Below are positions 7,362-13,712 of a stretch of 17,093 nt of DNA, piece by piece (positions within the stretch are counted from its first letter, which is position 1; the number at the start of each line of letters is the position of its first letter). The stretch lies in the NCBI GenBank assembly GCA_023433445.1, contig JAEZCS010000229.1, forward strand, positions 1 through 17,093. The letters run 5' to 3'. A program made the translations under genes and the position numbers. Below the pieces are notes generated by a model that saw only the letters and a program-made list of their open reading frames with translations, was not told where the DNA came from and searched no databases. The stretch is from Pseudomonadota bacterium (lineage in GTDB: Bacteria; Pseudomonadota; Alphaproteobacteria; Sphingomonadales; Sphingomonadaceae).

Positions 7362-7739
7362 ATGCGCCGCATCCTGTTCCCCGCCGCCATTGCCCTTGCC
7401 GCCCTGCCCTCCGTCGCGATGGCGCATCCCAAGCTGCTGTCCTCCACCCCCGCCGCCAATGCCACCGTCGTCAAACCCACCAAGCTGACGCTGACCTTCT
7501 CGGAGAAGCTGGTCGCGCCGCTCAGCGGCATCGACCTCACCATGACTGGCATGCCCGGCATGGAAAACCACGCGCCCATGCCTATCAAGGGTTTCAAGAC
7601 CGCAGTCGATGGCGACGGCAAGACCATGATCGTCACTCTGCCCCGCGCCCTCCCGGCGGGCAGCTATGACCTCGACTGGCACATCGTCGGCGCCGATCAG
7701 CACAAGGCCGCGGGCAAATACAGCTTCTCGGTCAAGTAA
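7362..7739 (+). CDS. copC: periplasmic copper-binding protein CopC
   Basis: This is a 125-residue CopC/PcoC family protein. The signal peptide ends VAMA before H22, which becomes the N-terminal histidine of the mature protein, a hallmark Cu(II) ligand. The mature part is one small beta-barrel of about 104 residues with LLSSTPAANA near its start and the C-terminal DWHIVGADQHKAAGKY region (H107, D112, H114), which carries further copper ligands. A Met-containing loop TMTGMPGMENHAPM (60-73) resembles the Cu(I) site of longer CopC proteins. It carries copper in the periplasm and is thought to pass it to CopD. The GGAGA ribosome-binding site at 7351-7355 supports the ATG. It is transcribed divergently from the sensor and copA operon, and copD follows after 7 bases. 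Confidence 0.95.
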   Translation: MRRILFPAAIALAALPSVAMAHPKLLSSTPAANATVVKPTKLTLTFSEKLVAPLSGIDLTMTGMPGMENHAPMPIKGFKTAVDGDGKTMIVTLPRALPAGSYDLDWHIVGADQHKAAGKYSFSVK

Positions 7740-7746
7740 GCCGGTC

Positions 7747-8649
7747 GTGACCCTCGACGGGCTGCTCGTTGCCATCCGCTTCGGCCTTTACGCCGACCTG
7801 GCGGCCCTCGCCGGGCTTCCCCTCTTCTGGTGGAGCATGCGGCAGGGCGTCGGCGCGGGAGCCCGTCTGATCCTCGCCCTGCTCGCCCTGGGGGCAGCTT
7901 GCCTCTCGATACTGTGGCTGCTCGCCAGCGCATCCACCATGACCGGGAGTCGGCTTTTCGCGCCCGATTGGAACGTCATCGACATCCTGCTGCGCGAGAC
8001 GCCGATCGGGTTGCTCCTCGCAGTCCGCGCGACCGCTCTCCTGCTGGTTCTGCTGCTTCTCTTCAGGCCGAGCGGGACGGAGCGATCCCCCGCTGCGATC
8101 GCCATATGCGCATCGATCGCCGCCGTCACCCTCGCCTGGTCGGGCCATGCGGGCGCGACCGAAGGGACAGCCGGAACGGTGCATCGTGCGGCCGACATCG
8201 TGCACATCATCGCCGCGTCCGCCTGGTTCGGCGCACTCCTCGCGCTTCTCGCCATGATGTTCGGCGCCGCGTGGGACCTGCGCGTCGCCAGGCACACCGC
8301 GCTCGCCCTTCACCGCTTCTCATCGCTGGGCACGCTGCTTGTCGCCGCGCTGATCTTCAGTGGCGTCATCAACGGCGTCATGATCATGGGCGTCGCCAAC
8401 CTGTCCGCCCTGCCCCACACCCCTTACGGCCAACTGCTGCTTGCAAAGCTCGCCCTGTTCGGCGGCATGCTCCTGCTTGCGGCGGCCAACCGCTGGCGGC
8501 TGACCCCGGCACTCGCGGCGGCTGGCGCGGGGACAAGCCTGGACGCCGCCCGCCGCCATCTGCGCCTTTCACTCCTGACAGAAAGCGCCGCCGCCCTCGC
8601 CATTCTGGCGCTGGTGGCGGCGCTCGGCACGCTCGATCCTTTGGGCTGA
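7747..8649 (+). CDS. copD: copper resistance inner-membrane protein CopD
   Basis: This is a 300-residue polytopic membrane protein with about eight hydrophobic helices and the CopD-family core, visible as WSGHAGATEGTAGTVHRAADIVHIIAASAWFG split over two helices with several histidines. CopD is proposed to take copper from CopC into the cytoplasm, which supplies copper enzymes and sensing. I place the start at the GTG at 7747, giving VTLDGLLVAIRFGLYADLAALAGLPLF with a hydrophobic first helix. An upstream in-frame ATG at 7666 would add 27 Ser/Arg-rich residues encoded inside copC and is unlikely. The gap to copC is 7 bases, so the two are co-transcribed and probably translationally coupled. It ends convergently with the cupin gene, four bases apart. 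Confidence 0.9.
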   Translation: MTLDGLLVAIRFGLYADLAALAGLPLFWWSMRQGVGAGARLILALLALGAACLSILWLLASASTMTGSRLFAPDWNVIDILLRETPIGLLLAVRATALLLVLLLLFRPSGTERSPAAIAICASIAAVTLAWSGHAGATEGTAGTVHRAADIVHIIAASAWFGALLALLAMMFGAAWDLRVARHTALALHRFSSLGTLLVAALIFSGVINGVMIMGVANLSALPHTPYGQLLLAKLALFGGMLLLAAANRWRLTPALAAAGAGTSLDAARRHLRLSLLTESAAALAILALVAALGTLDPLG

Positions 8650-8655
8650 AGGATC
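8635..8655. terminator. hairpin spanning both stop codons at the copD/cupin junction (candidate terminator)
   Basis: gatcctt (8635-8641) and aaggatc (8649-8655) are exact reverse complements around a 7-base loop. The convergent stop codons of copD (8647-8649) and the cupin gene (8654-8656) both fall on it. It is placed to end transcription from both sides, but has no T-run. Confidence 0.4.
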
Positions 8656-9394
8656 AGGCCGGACGATATATGGCGTAGACCTTCTTCACGTCCTCACGGC
8701 TGTCCCAGCTGCACATCGCCCCCTGCTCCAGCAGGAAGATGTCGCCCGTGACGAAAGTGCCCTGCCGCCCGGTTTCATCGACGAAGGTCACGCTGCCCTG
8801 CAACAGATGCATCAGCTCATAATGGCCGTAGCGCATCGCGCGGCGATGATAGGGCGTCGAATCCCATGTGCCGCAGACGAACACGCCGTCCTCCGACAGA
8901 TAGTCGGTGTGATTGCGGCAGCTGGGCGTCGGTCCGACCAGAAGCTCCGCCAACGGCGCGCCGGAAGCCACCAGCTCGGCCTGCTCGTCGATCGCGATGC
9001 CCCGCGCCGCGCCTGCCGGGCCGCCATCCTTGCGCATGAACAGCAGAATGGCAGGCGCCGGGGCCTTCCAACGCACGCGCGCGCCCTTGGTCAGCACGAC
9101 GCTGCCGCCTTCCGTCAGCGGCAGGGCCTGCCCCTCCACCTCCAGCTCCACCGACCCCTCGTGCGCGATCAGAAACTCGTCAGCGGGCATGGCCTCGACC
9201 TCGCCAGACCCTGCCTCCAGCCGGATGACGCCGATTGTCACCGGACCCTGCGGCAAGGGCATCAATGCCCGAGCGCCCAGAAACGCATCGCCTTCGCCCT
9301 GCGCCACGCGTCCGGCATTTTCCTCGGCGAAGCGGCGCAGGTCGGCGAAGGATCGAACCGCGTCGGCAACAGGCTGGGCGTCGGCTTGCGTCAT
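8654..9394 (-). CDS. bicupin protein with C-terminal DUF861-type cupin domain, function unknown
   Basis: This is a 246-residue cytosolic protein with two cupin-like halves. The N-terminal half (about 45-110) shows EADEFLIAH-like spacing, written here PADEFLIAHEGSVELEV, and the GGSVVLTKGARVRW turn. The C-terminal half (about 175-245) carries GTWDSTPYHRR, YELMHLLQGSVTFVDETG, the turn GTFVTGDIFLLEQG and the closing DVKKVYAIYRP, typical of Cupin_3 (DUF861) proteins. Related double cupins include ureidoglycine aminohydrolases and EutQ-like proteins, but neither activity can be assigned here. The ATG at 9394 is preferred because GGAGAC lies 6 bases upstream; a start 45 bases further out lacks this. 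Its neighbour is the divergent alanine dehydrogenase gene, which hints at amino-acid or amine metabolism rather than metal defence. Confidence 0.8.
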   Translation of the reverse strand: MTQADAQPVADAVRSFADLRRFAEENAGRVAQGEGDAFLGARALMPLPQGPVTIGVIRLEAGSGEVEAMPADEFLIAHEGSVELEVEGQALPLTEGGSVVLTKGARVRWKAPAPAILLFMRKDGGPAGAARGIAIDEQAELVASGAPLAELLVGPTPSCRNHTDYLSEDGVFVCGTWDSTPYHRRAMRYGHYELMHLLQGSVTFVDETGRQGTFVTGDIFLLEQGAMCSWDSREDVKKVYAIYRPA

Positions 9395-9710
9395 AACTAT
9401 GTCTCCGGATCTGAATGATCCGGTGATGCTAAGCCGCACACCCGGAATTTTCCCGCATATCGCCGGGACAGACGGATGATCCTACCGATCAACCGCCGCC
9501 CATCGGCATATTCGCAGGTGTTGCTGCCCGCCTCCCGCCGACGACAGCTTGGATGGCTTAGACGACATTTGGACGGAAATGATATTTGCTTCGGTTTGAC
9601 GGGCAAAGATCAGTGCAGCGACCATGTAGACCCCACCAATTTAAGTGAAATCTGCGCAGCAACGCGCGCAAGATGGTCCCATCTTCATCGCCGTTCCAAA
9701 GGACGCTCAA
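9395..9710. other. 316-base divergent intergenic region between cupin and alanine dehydrogenase genes
   Basis: I see no convincing gene here. It must hold promoters for both flanking genes and has the lowest GC content in this part of the window, around 9563-9600. Visible items are a ggatc/gatcc inverted repeat (9407-9421) just upstream of the cupin gene, the AT-rich symmetric block at 9567-9587 and a lone TTGACG (9596-9601) without a matching -10 at normal spacing. The ribosome-binding site of the alanine dehydrogenase gene is at its right edge. Confidence 0.6.
9567..9587. promoter_or_regulatory. AT-rich overlapping inverted repeats upstream of alanine dehydrogenase (candidate Lrp-type site)
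   Basis: The block reads attt-6 bases-aaat-3 bases-attt, so the central aaat can pair with either flank. Lrp/AldR-type regulators that control alanine dehydrogenase genes bind degenerate AT-rich imperfect palindromes of this kind. The short arms make this only a candidate. Confidence 0.25.
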
Positions 9711-10826
9711 ATGATCGTTGGCACCGTCAAGGAAATCAAGAATCACGAATATCGCGTCGGCCTGACACCGGAGAGCGTCCATGAACTGACCGCCCACGGC
9801 CATCGCGTGCTGGTGGAAGCGGGTGCGGGCGATGGCATCGGCGCGAGCGACGCCTTGTATGAAAAGGCGGGCGCCATCATCCTCGCCAGCGCGCCGGAAA
9901 TTTTCGCGACCGCCGACATGATCGTGAAGGTAAAGGAGCCTCAGCCCGCCGAGCGCGCGATGCTGCGCCCCGGCCAGATCCTCTACACCTACCTGCACCT
10001 CGCCCCCGACCCGGATCAGACGCGTGACCTGCTGGCGTCCGGCGCGATCTGCATCGCCTATGAAACGGTGACCGACGCCAGCGGGGGTCTTCCGCTGCTC
10101 AAGCCCATGAGCCAGGTCGCGGGCCGCATGTCCATTCAGGCGGGCGCCACCGCGCTGGAAAAGGCGCAGGGCGGACGCGGCGTCCTTCTGGGCGGGGTGC
10201 CGGGCGTGCTGCCTGCGAAGGTCGCCGTGATCGGCGGCGGCGTGGTCGGCTTTAACGCGGCCCAGATGGCGGCGGGCATGGGCGCGGACGTCACCATCCT
10301 CGATCGCAATCCCGAAGTGCTGGAAAAGCTTGGCATGTATTTCGAGGCGCGAGCCAAGACGCGCTTTTCCAATCGCGCGAACCTGGCGGAATGCGTGGCG
10401 GAGGCCGATCTGGTCATCGGCGCCGTGCTGATCCCCGGAGCCGCCGCGCCCAAGCTGATCAGTGCCGACATGCTCAAAACCATGAAGAAGGGCGCGGTGC
10501 TGGTGGACGTGGCGATCGATCAGGGCGGCTGCTTTGAAACGAGCCGGGCCACCACCCATGCCGACCCGACCTATATCGTCGACGACGTCGTCCACTACTG
10601 TGTCGCGAACATGCCCGGCGCGGTGGCGCGGACCAGCACCTATGCGCTCAACAATGTCACCTTGCCGCACGCGCTTCGCATCGCCGACATGGGATGGAAG
10701 GGCGCGCTTCGGGCCGACGCCAACCTGCTGGCGGGGCTCAACGTCTGGAATGGGAAGGTCACCTATGAAGCCGTCGCGCGCGATCTCGATCTGGAGTTCG
10801 AACCGGCCTCTTTGGCACTGGTCTGA
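9711..10826 (+). CDS. ald: alanine dehydrogenase
   Basis: This is a 371-residue L-alanine dehydrogenase (NAD-dependent alanine to pyruvate plus ammonium), full length. Conserved residues fall at the positions known from the Mycobacterium enzyme: R15 in EYRVGLTP, K75 in VKVKEP, H96 in YTYLHLAPD, and D270 in VDVAIDQGG. The Rossmann loop VIGGGVVG (173-180) and the acidic D198 in TILDRN bind NAD. I chose the ATG at 9711 because MIVGTVKEIKNHEYRV is the universal family start and AAAGGA (9698-9703) is well spaced. An in-frame GTG at 9645 would add 22 atypical residues. It could regenerate pyruvate from the alanine made by the aminotransferase at 121. No lrp-type gene adjoins it; the regulator at 1527 is a candidate. 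Confidence 0.97.
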   Translation: MIVGTVKEIKNHEYRVGLTPESVHELTAHGHRVLVEAGAGDGIGASDALYEKAGAIILASAPEIFATADMIVKVKEPQPAERAMLRPGQILYTYLHLAPDPDQTRDLLASGAICIAYETVTDASGGLPLLKPMSQVAGRMSIQAGATALEKAQGGRGVLLGGVPGVLPAKVAVIGGGVVGFNAAQMAAGMGADVTILDRNPEVLEKLGMYFEARAKTRFSNRANLAECVAEADLVIGAVLIPGAAAPKLISADMLKTMKKGAVLVDVAIDQGGCFETSRATTHADPTYIVDDVVHYCVANMPGAVARTSTYALNNVTLPHALRIADMGWKGALRADANLLAGLNVWNGKVTYEAVARDLDLEFEPASLALV

Positions 10827-10833
10827 CGCCAGT
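10817..10833 (+). terminator. short hairpin over the ald stop codon (weak candidate)
   Basis: actgg (10817-10821) and ccagt (10829-10833) pair perfectly around a 7-base loop holding the ald stop codon (10824-10826). The stem is short and no T-run follows, so it may be fortuitous. The czc operon starts 60 bases after ald in the same direction, and this is the only stem-loop I see at the end of ald. Confidence 0.18.
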
Positions 10834-10886
10834 CCTGTTACGGGCCGCGCCTTCTCACCGCGTCCCGTCCATGCTAGGGACAAGTG

Positions 10887-11225
10887 ATGGCTCGCATTTT
10901 GGCGCTGATCATGATGTGCTTTGTCACGCTGTCGATGACGGCGGGCACTGCCGCGCATGCCGCCGAGCCGCTGATCATCTGCCTCGACGCCGAGATCGCG
11001 TCCGATCCTGGACATATCGCGGAAGAAGCCGACCAGCTTCCCGACGACGGAAAGGCCCGGCCGCACCAGCATGGCGGATGTCATGGCCATCACCAGGTGG
11101 CGGAACCTGTCGGTAACGGCGTTGGCAAAAGCTGGTCGACCGATGACATCCCGTCCCTGATGGCCCGTGCTGACGACCTTGCCTCGGCTGGCCCCGACCC
11201 AGCGCTGCGCCCTCCGATAGCCTGA
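10887..11225 (+). CDS. small His-rich periplasmic protein at the head of the czc operon (CzcI-like)
   Basis: This is a 112-residue secreted protein with a signal peptide (ILALIMMCFVTLSMTAG core, cleavage near AHAA before E27). The mature part is acidic and holds the metal-binding cluster HQHGGCHGHH at 60-69 (H60, H62, C65, H66, H68, H69), plus cysteines at 11 (signal peptide) and 32. Small His-rich periplasmic proteins such as CzcI precede czcCBA in Cupriavidus and affect regulation or metal handling; similarity here is in position, size and composition. The ATG at 10887 has AGGGAC (10876-10881) upstream; a GTG directly before it is an equal possibility. The gap to czcC is 57 bases, so co-transcription is likely. 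It may buffer or deliver cations to the efflux pump, which is inference. Confidence 0.72.
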   Translation: MARILALIMMCFVTLSMTAGTAAHAAEPLIICLDAEIASDPGHIAEEADQLPDDGKARPHQHGGCHGHHQVAEPVGNGVGKSWSTDDIPSLMARADDLASAGPDPALRPPIA

Positions 11226-11243
11226 CGATTCCGGCCTGTCCTC

Positions 11244-11257
11244 CGTTCGGGGGAACG
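11244..11257. promoter_or_regulatory. small hairpin between the His-rich protein gene and czcC
   Basis: cgttc (11244-11248) and gaacg (11253-11257) form a perfect 5-bp stem with a GGGG loop in the 57-base gap. The right part also reads GGAAC, the -35 core of many ECF promoters, but no suitable -10 follows at 16-18 bases. It could be an mRNA-processing or attenuation hairpin, or chance. Confidence 0.2.
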
Positions 11258-11282
11258 TCTGAATTCGTCTGGAGCTTTCATC

Positions 11283-12551
11283 ATGCGCCATTTTCGCGCG
11301 GCCTTATGGGTCGTGATGGCTTGCGTCGGCACCGCGCACGCCCAACAGCCCCCATCGGCGGAGGCTGGCCCACCCTTCACACTTGAACGGGCGCTTGCAC
11401 TGGCGGGCGCGACTTCCCCCTCGCTGGAAGCCGCTTCGGCAGACATGCAGGCGGCGGAGGCGGGCCGCCGCATCGCCGCACTGCGTCCCAATCCCAGCGT
11501 GTCGATCGAAACCGAAAATGTCGCAGGGTCCGGCCCCTATCAGGGCACCGACAGCATGGAAGCGATGGCGTCCCTCAGCATGCCGATCGAGCTTGGCGGC
11601 AAGCGGTCAGCGCGGATTGCCGCCGCCGACGCCAGCAGCGGACGCGCCGCGATCCAGACCGAGATCGCCCGCGCTGATCTGCGCCTTGCGGTCGTCAGCG
11701 CCTATGCCGAAGCGGTAGCGGCCGAGCGGCGGCTCTCCACCGCTCAAGACCAGCTGCGCGTTGCCAGCAACGCGCATCGCGCCGCGCAGGTCCGGGTACA
11801 GGCGGGCCGCGCATCGCCTATAGAGATTCAGCGCGCCGACCTCGAGCGGATCAACGCGCAGGCGGCGCTGGCGCGCGCGGAGCGGGCGCTGCAGGTGTCG
11901 CGCTACAGCCTGTCGCGCCTCATCGGCCAACCGGTCACAGGCGCGCTGGATGCCGACTGGTTCGCGCAGGTCAGGGAAAGCTACGGCCCACTTCGCCCGA
12001 TCGACAGCAACGGCACTCTGGCGCTGGCGGCGGCGGAAGCGGACATTGCCATTGCCAGCGCTGGCGTCCGCCTTGCCCGCTCGCAACAGATACCCGATCT
12101 CACACTCGGGGCTGGCGCGCGCCGGTTCGAACAGACCGGCGACACCGCCGCGGTCTTCAGCCTTTCGGTCCCTCTGCCGCTGTTCAACAACGGCCGCGCC
12201 GCCGTGTCGCAGGCGGCGGCGGAGCGACAAAAGGCACAGGCGCAACAGCGGATCACCGCCCTTGAGGTGGATCAGGCCATCGCCCGCGCTCAGGCGGAGG
12301 CCGCCAACGCCGCGACCAGCGCCGTTACGGCCAGCGGCCCGGCCCTCGCCGCCGCCGTGGAGGCCGCACGGATCGCCCGGATCGGCTATCGCGAGGGCAA
12401 GTTCAGCGAACTCGATCTGCTCGAGGCCGAGCGCATGCTGGCCGAAACGCGCGCAGCCGCGATCGACGCGCTGCTCTCCTACCATATTGCTAAGGCGCAG
12501 CTGGAGCGGCTGACCGCACGCGCGCCCAGCCGACAGGACAACCAACCATGA
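11283..12551 (+). CDS. czcC: CzcC-like outer-membrane efflux protein (TolC/OEP family)
   Basis: This is a 422-residue outer-membrane component of a heavy-metal RND pump. A signal peptide ends at about residue 20 (TAHA before QQP). Two outer-membrane-efflux repeats follow at about 32-205 and 235-415. The first begins FTLERALALAGATSPSLEAA and contains RPNPSVSIETENVAGSGPY, a pattern characteristic of CzcC/CusC-type metal efflux proteins. The second ends in YREGKFSELDLLEAERMLAETR, the typical last helix. It forms the trimeric channel that carries cations out. GGAG at about 11271-11274 precedes the ATG. The stop overlaps the czcB start in ATGA (12548-12551). Confidence 0.92.
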   Translation: MRHFRAALWVVMACVGTAHAQQPPSAEAGPPFTLERALALAGATSPSLEAASADMQAAEAGRRIAALRPNPSVSIETENVAGSGPYQGTDSMEAMASLSMPIELGGKRSARIAAADASSGRAAIQTEIARADLRLAVVSAYAEAVAAERRLSTAQDQLRVASNAHRAAQVRVQAGRASPIEIQRADLERINAQAALARAERALQVSRYSLSRLIGQPVTGALDADWFAQVRESYGPLRPIDSNGTLALAAAEADIAIASAGVRLARSQQIPDLTLGAGARRFEQTGDTAAVFSLSVPLPLFNNGRAAVSQAAAERQKAQAQQRITALEVDQAIARAQAEAANAATSAVTASGPALAAAVEAARIARIGYREGKFSELDLLEAERMLAETRAAAIDALLSYHIAKAQLERLTARAPSRQDNQP

Positions 12552-13711
12552 AGATATTTTCCGCAACCTTCCTGCCGATCACGCTTGCCGCCCTGCTGCT
12601 GACAGCGGGCTGCTCTGGGGACGAAGCAGCGCGCGAACATCAGGAAAGCGCCGAAGCCGCCAAGGAAGACAATCATGCCGAGGAGGAGGAGGGAGAAATC
12701 GATCTCTCCCCCCAGCAGATCAGCGCCGCGGGTATCCAGCTTGTCCGCGTCAGCCGTGGCGGTGGCGGCCTGTTGACCCTGCCCGCGACGATCGAAGCGG
12801 ACCCGCAAGGGATGCACATCGTTTCCGCCTCGATCGGCGGCCGCGTGGTCGCTCTGACGCGCAACCTCGGCCAATCCATTTCTCGCGGTCAGGCTCTGAC
12901 CGTGATCGAAAGCCGGGAAGCCGCTGCGCTCAATGCAGAGGTCCAGGCCGCGCGCACGCGCCTCGCCCTCGCCCAATCGAACCTGGAACGCGAACAGCGG
13001 CTGTTCAAGGAACGCGTTTCCCCCGAACAGGATCTGATCGCCGCGCGTTCCGCCGCCGCTGAAGCACGCATCGCCCTGCGTCTCGCCCAGCAGCAGATCG
13101 GCGCTATCGGCGGCGGGGGCGGCGCGCTCAACCGCGTCAGCATCACCGCACCGGCGTCCGGTCAGGTCATCGCGCGCAGCGTCACCCTGGGTCAGTCGGT
13201 GGCAGCCGATGCCGAACTTTTCCGCATCGCCGACCTGTCGAAAATGGCGGTCACGCTTGCCCTGCCGCCCTCCGACGCCGCCAGGGTGCGGCCAGGATCA
13301 GGGATTGAGATCATGGCCGGGGATCGCAAATCGGCGGCGCGGGTCAGCTTCATGTCTCCCGTGCTCGACCAAGGCACGCGTCTCGTCACCGTCATCGCGA
13401 TCATCGACAACAGCGCCGCGCAATGGCGCGTGGGGGAGCCGGTAACGGCCTCCATCCGCCTCGCCGCCGAAGGCGCGCCCAGCTCATCCCTGCTGGTGCC
13501 GCAAAGCGCGTTGCAGACGGTCGAAGGCCGCCAGGTCGTGTTCGTGCGCACCGATCATGGGTTCAAGGCGACCCCGGTCACGCTGGGCGCCACCAGCGGC
13601 GACAATGTCATCGTAACCGCTGGGCTTCGCGGCGATGAACAGCTGGCAGGTCCCAACAGCTTCACGCTCAAGGCTGAACTTGGGAAGGGTGAAGCGGAGC
13701 ACGGGCACTGA
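12548..13711 (+). CDS. czcB: CzcB-like periplasmic adaptor (membrane fusion protein) of RND efflux
   Basis: This is a 387-residue HlyD/MFP-family adaptor. The N-terminus is a lipoprotein signal with lipobox LTAGC (C22), so it is likely anchored to the inner membrane by lipid. An acidic, His-containing segment at about 27-50 (EHQESAEAAKEDNHAEEEEGE in part) may bind metal. The lipoyl-like halves are visible as ASIGGRVVALTRNLGQSI (about 94-111) and ITAPASGQVIARSVTLGQSV (about 198-217), flanking an alpha-helical hairpin at about 125-180. The barrel and membrane-proximal domains follow. It links the CzcA pump to the CzcC channel. It overlaps czcC by four bases, and czcA starts one base after its stop. 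Confidence 0.92.
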   Translation: MKIFSATFLPITLAALLLTAGCSGDEAAREHQESAEAAKEDNHAEEEEGEIDLSPQQISAAGIQLVRVSRGGGGLLTLPATIEADPQGMHIVSASIGGRVVALTRNLGQSISRGQALTVIESREAAALNAEVQAARTRLALAQSNLEREQRLFKERVSPEQDLIAARSAAAEARIALRLAQQQIGAIGGGGGALNRVSITAPASGQVIARSVTLGQSVAADAELFRIADLSKMAVTLALPPSDAARVRPGSGIEIMAGDRKSAARVSFMSPVLDQGTRLVTVIAIIDNSAAQWRVGEPVTASIRLAAEGAPSSSLLVPQSALQTVEGRQVVFVRTDHGFKATPVTLGATSGDNVIVTAGLRGDEQLAGPNSFTLKAELGKGEAEHGH

Positions 13712-13712
13712 C

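Noticed and set aside
7666..7746. ATG start 27 codons upstream for copD, overlapping copC
   Set aside because: The added segment is Ser/Thr/Arg-rich and atypical for the family; the GTG at 7747 begins a normal hydrophobic first helix.
9645..9710. GTG start 22 codons upstream for alanine dehydrogenase
   Set aside because: The ATG at 9711 matches the family N-terminus and has a well-spaced AAAGGA, and conserved residues R15, K75, H96 and D270 fall in register from it.
10812..10840. Possible promoter TTGGCA for the czc operon at the end of ald
   Set aside because: No -10-like hexamer follows at 16-18 bases; the sequence at that spacing does not resemble one.
11251..11282. GGAAC before czcC as an ECF -35 element
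   Set aside because: No suitable -10 at 16-18 bases before the ribosome-binding site, and the motif is part of a small hairpin.
9558..11291. Long open frame of about 577 codons on the minus strand opposite alanine dehydrogenase and the small His-rich gene
   Set aside because: Its product is a His/Arg/Gly/Asp-rich antisense read-through with no domain, and it lies over a gene with every catalytic residue of alanine dehydrogenase in place. High GC content commonly leaves the antisense frame open.
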